From contig JAICKT010000081.1 in NCBI GenBank assembly GCA_025927795.1, positions 1-13,512 on the forward strand: a stretch of DNA of 13,512 bases. Direction: 5' to 3'. Position 1 is the first letter of the stretch. Each line of letters begins with the position of its first letter. This document shows, piece after piece, positions 7,077-13,512 of this stretch. The position numbers and the translations under genes are program-made. The stretch comes from Parafilimonas sp. (GTDB taxonomy: Bacteria > Bacteroidota > Bacteroidia > Chitinophagales > Chitinophagaceae). The notes beneath the pieces were generated by a model, which was not told the origin of the DNA, searched no databases, and worked only from the letters and a program-made list of their open reading frames with translations.

Positions 7077-9500
7077 ATGTTTAAAAATTATTTCAAAACG
7101 GCATTAAGAACCTTTCGTAAAAACAAGGTTACCACTTTTATTAATGTACTTGGGCTTTCCATTGGCATCAGTGCTGCCCTTATCATTTTTATGGTAATTC
7201 AATACGATTTCAGCTTTGATAAATATGAGCCTGGAAAGGAAAGTATTTATCGCATTGTTACTGATGGCGATGGTTGGAAAAATTCTGGCGTGCCCGTGCC
7301 ACTTCACCAAAATATGCAAAGCATAAGTGGTATTCAGAATATTTCAGCAATCCTCCAGTTTAATGATAATAATGCCAAAATTTCCATTCCGCAAGGTAAT
7401 AATAACACTGCCCGGGTCTTTAAAAAGCAGGAAGGAATTGTTTTCACTGGTAATGGCTATTTTTTGATATTTCCACATCAATGGATTGCCGGCAACAAAA
7501 ATACAGCGCTTACCAATCCTTACAAAGTTGTACTAAGTGAAAGCTATGCCAAACGATACTTTCCCGGTATTTCACCTGAAAAATTAATAGGCAAAACAGT
7601 AGCTTTCAGCGATACCATTCTTACTACTATAACCGGCATTGTACAGGATTTGAAAGCCAACAGCGATTTTGAATATAAAATATTTATTTCTTTACCAACC
7701 ATCGTCTCAGCAAACCTGAAAGAAAATTACAGTTGGAATGAATGGGGAAACACCAATTCTAATTTTCAGACCATCGTAAAGCTCTCTCCCAGTGTGCAGG
7801 CAGCACAAATAAACAAGCAGATCGCCGCAGTTTTTAACGCGCATAGTTCAGGTCCTGATGACCGCAAAACGATCCACCGCTTGCAGCCTTTAAGCGATGT
7901 ACATACCAATACTGAACTGGGTGGAGAAGTGGATATGTCAACGGTTCGTAATCTTATACTGCTGGCCGTTTTCCTCCTTTTACTCGGCGCTATCAATTTT
8001 ATTAATCTATCCACCGCACAAGCGACACAACGGGCAAAAGAAATTGGCATTCGCAAAACGTTGGGCAGTAAAAAAAACCAGTTGATCCTGCAGTTTCTGT
8101 CAGAAACATTTTTGCTGACTTTATTTACCGCTATCGTGTCTGTTGCGATCACGCCGCTGCTTTTAAAAGCTTTTACAGGTTTTATTCCTGAAGGATTGCA
8201 TTTTAGTTACCTGTACACACAGCCCGTTATATGGTTTTTCTTTTTTCTGCTGATAGCGGGCGTAAGTATCATCGCAGGTTTATATCCGGCATTTATTCTG
8301 ACGAAATTTAACCCGGTAGCGGTTTTAAAAAATAATGTGGTAACCAATACGGGAGTGACCCGGAGTGCCTGGATGCGAAAGACGCTGATCGTGTTCCAGT
8401 TTATCATCGCCCAGGTCTTTATCATTGCAGTGCTGGTGGTGAATAAGCAAATTCATTATTCGTTGCAAAAAGATATGGGGTTTAGAAAAGACGCGATTAT
8501 TAATTTTTATGTGCCTTTTGATTTTTTTAAGCCTGATAATAAAAAATTTGTATTGAAAGAGGAGGTGAGTAAAATTCCTGAAATACAAGAAGTCAGTTTG
8601 GGCAACCAGTCTCCGGCATTTAGCGGCCAAATGAGCACACAGGTGTCTTATAAAGATAAAGGCAAAGAGGTTAAACTACAGGTGGATTCAAGAAATGGAG
8701 ACACGGCGTTTTTAAGTGTGTATGATATTAAACTAATTGCCGGAAGAAATATTCTGCCGTCGGATTCGGCAACTGAATTTTTAATAAATGAAACCCTTGC
8801 CAGGCAGTTGGGGTTTAAAAATCCTGCAGAAGCCATCGGGCATTTTCTTGATTTTGGTAATTCTCAAAAACCGATTGTAGGTGTGATGAAAGATTTCAAT
8901 CTTGCTTCCGTAAGAAGTGTGATACATCCTTTGATTTATTATGCCGCTCCTAAGTTTGGTTATGTGATGCACATTGCGCTACAGCCAAACCCGGCAACCT
9001 GGAACACGGCCATCAATAAAATGCAGGCAGCATGGAAAAGCATTTATCCGGATGTAGATTTTGATTACACATTTTTGGATAAAAAGATAGAAAACTTTTA
9101 TAAAGCCGATCAGCAACTTTCAAAATTATTAGCCTGGGCTTCAGTAGTGGCGGTTATCATCAGTTGTTTAGGCCTGCTCGGACTTGTCATTTTTATCACG
9201 AATAAGCGTATCAAAGAAATCGGAGTAAGAAAAACACTCGGAGCTTCTGTAAGGCAGATCATAACCTTGTTATCTTTTGACTTTGTAAAATTAATTGCGG
9301 TTGCTTTTGTAATTGCGATTCCCATTGCCTGGTGGGCTACCCACAACTGGCTTCAGAATTTCGCTTACCACACGAACTTAAGCTGGTGGATATTTTTATT
9401 AAGCGGAATCATAATGATTACAGCAGCACTTGCGATTTTATGTATAAGGGCAGGCAGAGCAGCAATGGCCAATCCGGTAAAGAGTTTAAGAACAGAATAA
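7077..9500 (+). CDS. FtsX/MacB-type duplicated ABC permease (group C)
   Basis: Complete 807-residue orphan permease. The start is supported by M-F-K-N-Y-F-K-T-A-L-R-T. TM1 about 18-42; periplasmic core domain 1 about 43-287; TM2 289-311; coupling helix 315-332; TM3 344-367; TM4 382-408; TM5 433-458; core domain 2 about 459-682, ending F-L-D-K-K-I-E-N-F-Y-K; TM6 684-708; coupling helix 708-724; TM7 737-757; TM8 768-792; tail A-N-P-V-K-S-L-R-T-E. Its distinctive trait is that both coupling motifs read G-I/V-R-K-T-L-G, where neighbours mostly have R-K-V-L-G. The same change in both halves suggests tuning to a particular ATPase or exchange between the halves. TM2 has L-G-A-I-N-F where the others have a cysteine (A-C-x-N-F/Y). 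The secreted repeat protein follows 107 nt downstream. Substrate unknown. Confidence 0.96.
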   Translation: MFKNYFKTALRTFRKNKVTTFINVLGLSIGISAALIIFMVIQYDFSFDKYEPGKESIYRIVTDGDGWKNSGVPVPLHQNMQSISGIQNISAILQFNDNNAKISIPQGNNNTARVFKKQEGIVFTGNGYFLIFPHQWIAGNKNTALTNPYKVVLSESYAKRYFPGISPEKLIGKTVAFSDTILTTITGIVQDLKANSDFEYKIFISLPTIVSANLKENYSWNEWGNTNSNFQTIVKLSPSVQAAQINKQIAAVFNAHSSGPDDRKTIHRLQPLSDVHTNTELGGEVDMSTVRNLILLAVFLLLLGAINFINLSTAQATQRAKEIGIRKTLGSKKNQLILQFLSETFLLTLFTAIVSVAITPLLLKAFTGFIPEGLHFSYLYTQPVIWFFFFLLIAGVSIIAGLYPAFILTKFNPVAVLKNNVVTNTGVTRSAWMRKTLIVFQFIIAQVFIIAVLVVNKQIHYSLQKDMGFRKDAIINFYVPFDFFKPDNKKFVLKEEVSKIPEIQEVSLGNQSPAFSGQMSTQVSYKDKGKEVKLQVDSRNGDTAFLSVYDIKLIAGRNILPSDSATEFLINETLARQLGFKNPAEAIGHFLDFGNSQKPIVGVMKDFNLASVRSVIHPLIYYAAPKFGYVMHIALQPNPATWNTAINKMQAAWKSIYPDVDFDYTFLDKKIENFYKADQQLSKLLAWASVVAVIISCLGLLGLVIFITNKRIKEIGVRKTLGASVRQIITLLSFDFVKLIAVAFVIAIPIAWWATHNWLQNFAYHTNLSWWIFLLSGIIMITAALAILCIRAGRAAMANPVKSLRTE

Positions 9501-9607
9501 ATAAAAGTGAATGGCGAACTATTAATGGGAAAGTTGTGGAATCAATATCACTGCTATATGCAATCAATAACTGAATAAATAAATTAATTAAATAAAATAC
9601 ATACACG

Positions 9608-10816
9608 ATGAAAAAAATACTCTTTATTGTAATGCTGTGCTGCACCGCCACACAATTTGTGGAAGCACAAAAAAATCAAATTTCTTATTCAAACACCAAC
9701 AACACTTTCCAGCTACAGGTAAACAACGGCGATGAAAATACCAGCCTTACCGTAAAAGGAGACGTAACGCTTGGGGCGGATGATAAAAGCATTGAAAAAA
9801 TATCGCCCAACGGCTCTATTGAATACCACCTAAAAAACCAATCACTATATGTCAGCACTGCTGATGGAAATACACTCACTTATACTATTAATGGCGTAAA
9901 GAAGATCAATCCTGATGCTAATGATCAAGCGCTTATTGAGCAGTGTGTGAAAGCCATGATCGATTATGGAATAGATGCGAATAACCGTGTACAAAGAATT
10001 TTTGCGAAGAGCGGAACAACCGGTGTATTGAATGAAGTAAGCCGGTTTAAAAGCGATTACGTAAAGGAAATGTATCTCGCATGGCTTTTGAAAAATGAAA
10101 AAGTATCAAAAGATGAAATGGTAAGTCTGTTGAACAAAACAGATCAATATCTCAGCAGTGATTATTACAAATCCGAATTATTAAATGGTGTCATGACTTC
10201 TTTTCTGAGCAATGACGCTACCTCCGATGCCTATCTTAAAACGGTAGCTAATATGAAATCGGATTATTATCAATATACCACTATCAATAATTTGTTGAAA
10301 TCAGCATTGAATGGAAAACAATTTGACGGAGTGTTGTCTATTGTTGATCACATGAAGTCGGATTATTACCAATCCGAAATATTGAAAAACCTTTTAAATC
10401 ACAATACCATTTCTGATGAAAAATTTACCAGGTTAATGAAAGTGGTTAAAAGCATGAAAAGCGACTATTATAAATCAGTGATCCTCTCATCATTGCTTGA
10501 TAATAAAGACATTCCCAATGATCGCTATTCACAAACAATTGCCGCCATGCAGGGAATGAAAAGTGACTATTACCAATCGGAAATCTTAAAAAAGCTGATC
10601 GATCCAAATATAAAAGATGAGTCTGAATGGAGCAAGCTGATTCAATATGCCGGAAATATTCATTCTGATTATTACCAGTCAGAAGTGTTGATGAAAATTG
10701 CCGATGAAATGCCCGACAGTCCATCGCTGAAAAAGCAATTGAATGAAGCAGCAAAGAAAATAAAATCAGATTATTATTATGGAAGATTGATAAGGGCCGT
10801 TGATAAGCAAGGATAA
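9608..10816 (+). CDS. Secreted SDYY-repeat protein, probable periplasmic alpha-solenoid
   Basis: 402 residues, function not known. Residues 1-20 form a clear Sec signal peptide (K-K, then hydrophobic I-L-F-I-V-M-L-C-C, cleavage probably after V-E-A). Residues about 21-105 look beta-rich, with V-K-G-D-V-T-L, D-D-K-S-I and I-S-P-N-G-S-I-E-Y. From memory, similar segments precede such repeats in other uncharacterised Bacteroidota and proteobacterial proteins, some linked to M56/BlaR1-like proteins; this is unverified. Residues 149-402 hold eight repeats of (M)K-S-D-Y-Y-x-S-x-I-L-x-x-L-L plus a second predicted helix, at 33 to 35-residue spacing. There is no later TM helix or catalytic motif. The likely form is a periplasmic or secreted helical scaffold that binds a protein or peptide. 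The leader (9501-9607) is AT-rich with no Shine-Dalgarno. It is bracketed by a permease 3' tail on one side and a decayed tail on the other. TPR-like or HEAT-like folds are alternatives. Confidence 0.9.
   Translation: MKKILFIVMLCCTATQFVEAQKNQISYSNTNNTFQLQVNNGDENTSLTVKGDVTLGADDKSIEKISPNGSIEYHLKNQSLYVSTADGNTLTYTINGVKKINPDANDQALIEQCVKAMIDYGIDANNRVQRIFAKSGTTGVLNEVSRFKSDYVKEMYLAWLLKNEKVSKDEMVSLLNKTDQYLSSDYYKSELLNGVMTSFLSNDATSDAYLKTVANMKSDYYQYTTINNLLKSALNGKQFDGVLSIVDHMKSDYYQSEILKNLLNHNTISDEKFTRLMKVVKSMKSDYYKSVILSSLLDNKDIPNDRYSQTIAAMQGMKSDYYQSEILKKLIDPNIKDESEWSKLIQYAGNIHSDYYQSEVLMKIADEMPDSPSLKKQLNEAAKKIKSDYYYGRLIRAVDKQG
10049..10813 (+). repeat. Eight in-frame S-D-Y-Y repeats of about 34 codons
   Basis: The serine of each S-D-Y-Y/V motif falls at residues 149, 184, 218, 251, 285, 319, 353 and 387 of the protein starting at 9608, giving spacings of 35, 34, 33, 34, 34, 34 and 34. 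Serine codons vary (AGC, AGT, TCG, TCT, TCA) and the sequence between motifs has diverged. The repeats are therefore old and kept by protein-level selection, not a recent DNA expansion. Confidence 0.92.
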
Positions 10817-10869
10817 AATAAACAACTGAAATGACAGGAGCAGAGTTTGGCGAAGCTAATTGTATAAAT

Positions 10870-10916
10870 TCGGTAAAAGCAGCGATAGCCATTCCGGTGA
10901 AGAGTTGGAGAAGTAA
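10870..10916 (+). pseudogene. Decayed 3' tail of a lost FtsX-type permease
   Basis: This spacer segment translates as V-K-A-A-I-A-I-P-V-K-S-W-R-S, matching the permease tails (V-K-A-A-V-A-N-P-V-K-S-L-R-S-E in the first gene). The DNA match is strongest from CCGGTGAAGAGTT to GAGAAGT. One G is then missing where the others have GTGAATAA, which removes the stop. Two replacements, N to I and L to W, hit otherwise invariant residues. No permease sequence lies upstream. It sits inside a 32-codon ORF, 10831-10929, that starts with ATG and ends TGA; this may be chance, since the first half matches nothing. The rest of the 178-nt spacer (10817-10994) has only GAAAAT repeats and the leader of the next gene. 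Confidence 0.8.
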
Positions 10917-10925
10917 TGTACCAGT

Positions 10926-10960
10926 TTGAAAATGAGGGAATGCGAAAATGAAAATTCAGA
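10926..10960. repeat. Degenerate GAAAAT repeats after decayed tail
   Basis: Units TGAAAAT, GGGAAT, CGAAAAT, GAAAAT and CAGATT follow one another with a 6 to 8-nt period. The same kind of array directly follows the tail of the first permease at 1914. The decayed tail has therefore apparently kept its own downstream spacer, which supports reading it as the end of a lost gene. Confidence 0.55.
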
Positions 10961-10994
10961 TTATTGGTTGGTTTCTAAATCGAAAAACTAAATC

Positions 10995-13379
10995 ATGTTT
11001 ATAAACTATTTCAAAACAGCGTGGCGAAATCTTGTAAACAATAAGATCTACAGCGCATTGAATATTCTTGGTCTTGCAACAGGTATGGGTGTGGCGTTGA
11101 TGATCGCGCTTTGGGTGTATTACCAGCTTTCTTATGACCGTTTTTTACCCGGTTATCAACAAGCTTATAGTGTAAAATTAAAAACGGATAATAATGGAAT
11201 CATAAGCGTGAATGGATCCACCCCGCTTCCGCTCGCAGGTGCTATCAAACAAAATGTGCCCGGTTTAAAATATGTATCACAACCCAACTGGATTGGCGGT
11301 CACCTCCTGATGAACGGCGATAAAAAGATTTTTCAAACAGGCGCAATAGAAGACAATAACTTCCTTAAAATCTTTCAATATCCATTCCTGGAAGGGAATA
11401 GCAACACGGCTTTGCAAGATCCTTATTCAATTGTGTTGACTGAATCAACTGCAAAAGCATTGTTTGGCAATGAAGATGCAATGAATCAATCCGTACGGTT
11501 TGATAATTATCACGATTTAAAAGTAACGGGCATATTAAAAGATCTGCCCGCTAACTCTACTCTTCAGTTTAATTTTATTGTTCCCTTTAATTATGCAGTT
11601 CAAAATTTTAGTTGGGTAAAAGAAAATCTTTCCAACTGGCGTAATAATTCTTTTGAAACATTTGTGGCGTTAGAACCAAATGTTTCTTATGCCCGGGTAG
11701 AACCTGCGCTGCGTGAATTAGAAAAACAATATAATCCCGAAGACTATAAAATAAATCATGCAGAAGTAATGCTGCAGCCCCTTAAAGATTGGCATTTATA
11801 TTCTGATTACCGGGATGGTGTGGCAGGCGGTTTTATCGACTACGTCAGAATGTTCAGCATCATAGGTTTGCTTGTTCTCATTATTGCGTGCATCAACTTC
11901 ATGAATCTTTCTACAGCCCGCTCGCAAAAAAGAGCGAAAGAAGTAGGCATCAGGAAATCAGCCGGCGCACATCGCAGCAACCTGGTTTATCAGTTTCTGG
12001 TCGAAGCTATTTTTACTGCGTTCATCGCTTTTTTATTTGCATTGCTGTTTGTGGCGCTTGTGTTGCCTGCCTTTAATTCGCTCACCAAATCAAACATCAG
12101 TATTCCTTACCATAACATTTTCTTCTGGCTCATCATTGCAGGCTATGTATTAATAACAGGGTTGCTTGCAGGAAGCCGGCCGGCATTCTATTTATCATCC
12201 TTCAATCCTGTAAAAGTTTTAAAAGGAACATTTCATCCGGGCAAAACTGCATCATTATCAAGAAAGATTTTAGTGGTGTTGCAGTTCAGTTGTTCTATTG
12301 CTTTAATTATAAGCACGGTTATCGTTTACCAGCAGATTGAATATGCAAAAGAGAGGCCTGCGGGTTATAACGCAAATCTTTTGGTAAGCACCGATATCAG
12401 CGGCAGCCTGCAGCAAAACTATGAACCGCTAAAAAATGAAATGCTGCAGAGTGGTATGGTAACCAGTGTAACAAAATCATCCAGCCCTGTTACAGACATT
12501 TGGGGAAATCAAAGAATAGATAATTGGGAAGGTAAGCTGCCCGGTGAATCATTAGCTCTTTCAACTGTTGCTGTATCGGATGCAGATTATTTTAAAACGA
12601 TGGGAATGCAAATTATTAACGGCCGCAATTTTACCGGTTCGCTAGGTGCAGACTCTCTTACCGTTGTTTTAAATGAAGCTGCGGTAAAACGCATGCGTTA
12701 TAAACAACCACTCAACCAGATCATTACCTGGCATGATGTGCCGCAACATGTAAAAGTTATCGGTATCGTAAAAGACGCTATAATGGCTTCACCATTTGCG
12801 GATGCGGAGCCAACCATTTTTGCTTATGTACCCGACTGGTCCAATGTTATTACTTACCGGTTATCACCAACAGTAAATGCACAACAAGCCATAGCAAAAC
12901 TTACCAGGATATTCAATAAATACAATCCGGCCTATCCTTATGAGTATCATTTTGTAGATGAAAGCTATGCTGCAAAGTTTGATTTTGAAACGCTTATCGG
13001 GAAGCTCTCCGGGTTATTTGCATCATTGGCGATATTTATTTCATGCCTTGGGTTATTTGGCCTGGCGGCTTATCTGGCCGAACAGCGCACTAAAGAAATT
13101 GGAATCCGTAAAGTTCTGGGTGCAAGCGTACCGGAAGTATGGATGTTGTTGTCAAAAGAATTTGTGGTGCTGGTTTTACTAAGTTGTGTTATCGCGTCAC
13201 CTGTTGCCTATTATTATTTGCATAATTGGCTACAGCAATACGATTACAGAATCACCATAAACCTATTTGTTTTCATAGGGGCAGGCGTTGCAGCGATCAT
13301 AATAACCATTATCACGATCAGTTTCCAGGCAATAAAAGCAGCCAGAGCAAATCCGGTAAAGAGTTTAAGAAGTGAATAG
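10995..13379 (+). CDS. FtsX/MacB-type duplicated ABC permease (group A)
   Basis: Complete 794-residue orphan permease, closest by eye to the truncated gene at the window start. Both have D-W-H-L near the end of core domain 1, I-I-A-C-I-N-F-M-N-L at TM2, and the run Y-L-S-S-F-N-P-V-x-V-L-K-G after TM4. The start is set by M-F-I-N-Y-F-K-T-A-W-R-N. TM1 about 20-43; periplasmic core domain 1 about 44-284; TM2 285-306; coupling helix about 310-325 (K-E-V-G-I-R-K-S-A-G-A); TM3 334-361; TM4 375-402; TM5 421-447; core domain 2 about 448-667; TM6 670-693; coupling helix 696-711 (K-E-I-G-I-R-K-V-L-G-A); TM7 721-741; TM8 755-779; tail A-N-P-V-K-S-L-R-S-E. The first coupling motif is altered (R-K-S-A-G) while the second is canonical, as in the group B gene. 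It is the last gene of the visible array and is followed by a GC-rich repeat region. Substrate unknown. Confidence 0.96.
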   Translation: MFINYFKTAWRNLVNNKIYSALNILGLATGMGVALMIALWVYYQLSYDRFLPGYQQAYSVKLKTDNNGIISVNGSTPLPLAGAIKQNVPGLKYVSQPNWIGGHLLMNGDKKIFQTGAIEDNNFLKIFQYPFLEGNSNTALQDPYSIVLTESTAKALFGNEDAMNQSVRFDNYHDLKVTGILKDLPANSTLQFNFIVPFNYAVQNFSWVKENLSNWRNNSFETFVALEPNVSYARVEPALRELEKQYNPEDYKINHAEVMLQPLKDWHLYSDYRDGVAGGFIDYVRMFSIIGLLVLIIACINFMNLSTARSQKRAKEVGIRKSAGAHRSNLVYQFLVEAIFTAFIAFLFALLFVALVLPAFNSLTKSNISIPYHNIFFWLIIAGYVLITGLLAGSRPAFYLSSFNPVKVLKGTFHPGKTASLSRKILVVLQFSCSIALIISTVIVYQQIEYAKERPAGYNANLLVSTDISGSLQQNYEPLKNEMLQSGMVTSVTKSSSPVTDIWGNQRIDNWEGKLPGESLALSTVAVSDADYFKTMGMQIINGRNFTGSLGADSLTVVLNEAAVKRMRYKQPLNQIITWHDVPQHVKVIGIVKDAIMASPFADAEPTIFAYVPDWSNVITYRLSPTVNAQQAIAKLTRIFNKYNPAYPYEYHFVDESYAAKFDFETLIGKLSGLFASLAIFISCLGLFGLAAYLAEQRTKEIGIRKVLGASVPEVWMLLSKEFVVLVLLSCVIASPVAYYYLHNWLQQYDYRITINLFVFIGAGVAAIIITIITISFQAIKAARANPVKSLRSE

Positions 13380-13393
13380 CCTCACATGCATTT

Positions 13394-13429
13394 GGGCAGG
13401 GCTAAAAGTTGAATGGATGCTTCCTGCCC
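13394..13429. other. Short inverted repeat downstream of the array
   Basis: GGGCAGG (13394-13400) and CCTGCCC (13423-13429) form a perfect 7-bp inverted repeat with a 22-nt loop, starting 14 nt after the last permease stop. There is no T-tract, so a classical intrinsic terminator is not supported. It could help end transcription or be part of the repeat element beside it. Confidence 0.4.
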
Positions 13430-13447
13430 CCTGGCGGGTGTCCCCAC
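13427..13447. repeat. GC-rich intergenic repeat, copy 1
   Basis: A 21-nt direct repeat starting CCCCCTGGCGGG and ending GTGTCCCCAC, identical to the copy at 13492-13512, 65 nt downstream. Both are preceded by GCTTCC. It is much richer in GC than the surrounding sequence. It overlaps the left arm and loop of the hairpin at 13431-13454. Confidence 0.85.
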
Positions 13448-13454
13448 CCGACAG
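13431..13454. repeat. Imperfect palindrome / hairpin in the GC-rich repeat
   Basis: Arms CTGGCGGGTG and CACCCGACAG pair at 9 of 10 positions (one G-A mismatch) around the loop TCCC. No T-run follows. It resembles a REP-type palindromic intergenic element more than a terminator. Being GC-rich in AT-rich surroundings, it may have spread as a genomic repeat. Confidence 0.7.
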
Positions 13455-13491
13455 TTCCAGAACACAAATGCCCATTAGAACATCATTGCTT

Positions 13492-13512
13492 CCCCCTGGC
13501 GGGTGTCCCCAC
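13492..13512. repeat. GC-rich intergenic repeat, copy 2, cut by window edge
   Basis: Exact second copy of the 21 nt at 13427-13447. The window ends where the right arm of the palindrome would begin, so whether the full hairpin is repeated cannot be seen. The 44 nt between the copies shows no gene. Confidence 0.85.

Noticed and set aside
7766..8152. 128-codon open frame on the - strand
   Set aside because: It is fully antisense to the core domain and coupling region of the permease at 7077. The same shadow appears opposite other permeases at the matching place (for example 360-635 and 5368-5592), which reflects shared codons on the + strand.
10049..10813. Regular spacing of repeated sequence, considered as a CRISPR-like array
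   Set aside because: The spacing is about 102 nt, the repeats differ at the DNA level and are in frame, and they encode a conserved protein motif.
10446..10892. 148-codon open frame on the - strand
   Set aside because: It lies antisense to the end of the repeat protein and runs into the decayed tail; its openness mirrors the codon use of the + strand gene, and its product has no recognisable domain or signal.
10831..10929. 32-codon ORF across the decayed permease tail, as a functional small protein
   Set aside because: Only the second half resembles anything, and that is the permease tail with damaged invariant residues. No initiation signal or hydrophobic segment supports a real small gene.
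13394..13429. Intrinsic terminator for the array
   Set aside because: The stem is 7 bp with a 22-nt loop and no T-tract follows, so it is reported only as an inverted repeat.

Overview
The window looks like a piece of a Bacteroidota chromosome, most likely Chitinophagaceae or a near relative. This is inferred from several things. The DNA is AT-rich, and no gene has a clear Shine-Dalgarno sequence. The permeases share an N-terminal signature close to M-F-K-N-Y-F-K-T-A-W-R-N, and spacers carry degenerate GAAAAT and AAATCAT repeats of a kind I recall from that group. All genes are on the + strand.

Layout: five large FtsX/MacB-type ABC permease genes stand head to tail: 1-1911 (5' end cut by the window edge), 2009-4444, 4514-6922, 7077-9500 and 10995-13379. 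A secreted repeat protein, 9608-10816, sits between the fourth and fifth. Spacers are 97, 69, 154, 107 and 178 nt. The last 133 nt hold a GC-rich repeated palindromic element unlike the rest of the window.

Each complete permease has about 800 residues and two copies of the unit 'TM helix, periplasmic core domain, three TM helices', giving eight TM helices. Each copy carries an (E-V/I-G-V/I-R-K) coupling-helix motif. A single chain therefore looks like a fused dimer of a MacB/LolC-type half. No ATPase gene is visible, so these are orphan permeases that must borrow an ATP-binding subunit from elsewhere or work without one. The paralogues fall into three groups by eye: A (genes 1 and 6 in order), B (gene 2) and C (genes 3 and 4). 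The array therefore mixes old lineages rather than being one recent duplication.

The spacers record turnover. Positions 10870-10916 are a decayed copy of the permease 3' tail (A-N-P-V-K-S-L-R) with no gene in front of it. A second, shorter tail-like scar lies at about 4454-4482. The secreted protein is thus bracketed by two permease tails. It has a signal peptide, a short beta-rich N-terminal region and eight S-D-Y-Y repeats spaced almost exactly 34 residues apart, so it is probably a periplasmic alpha-solenoid. A functional link between it and the permeases is possible but rests only on position.
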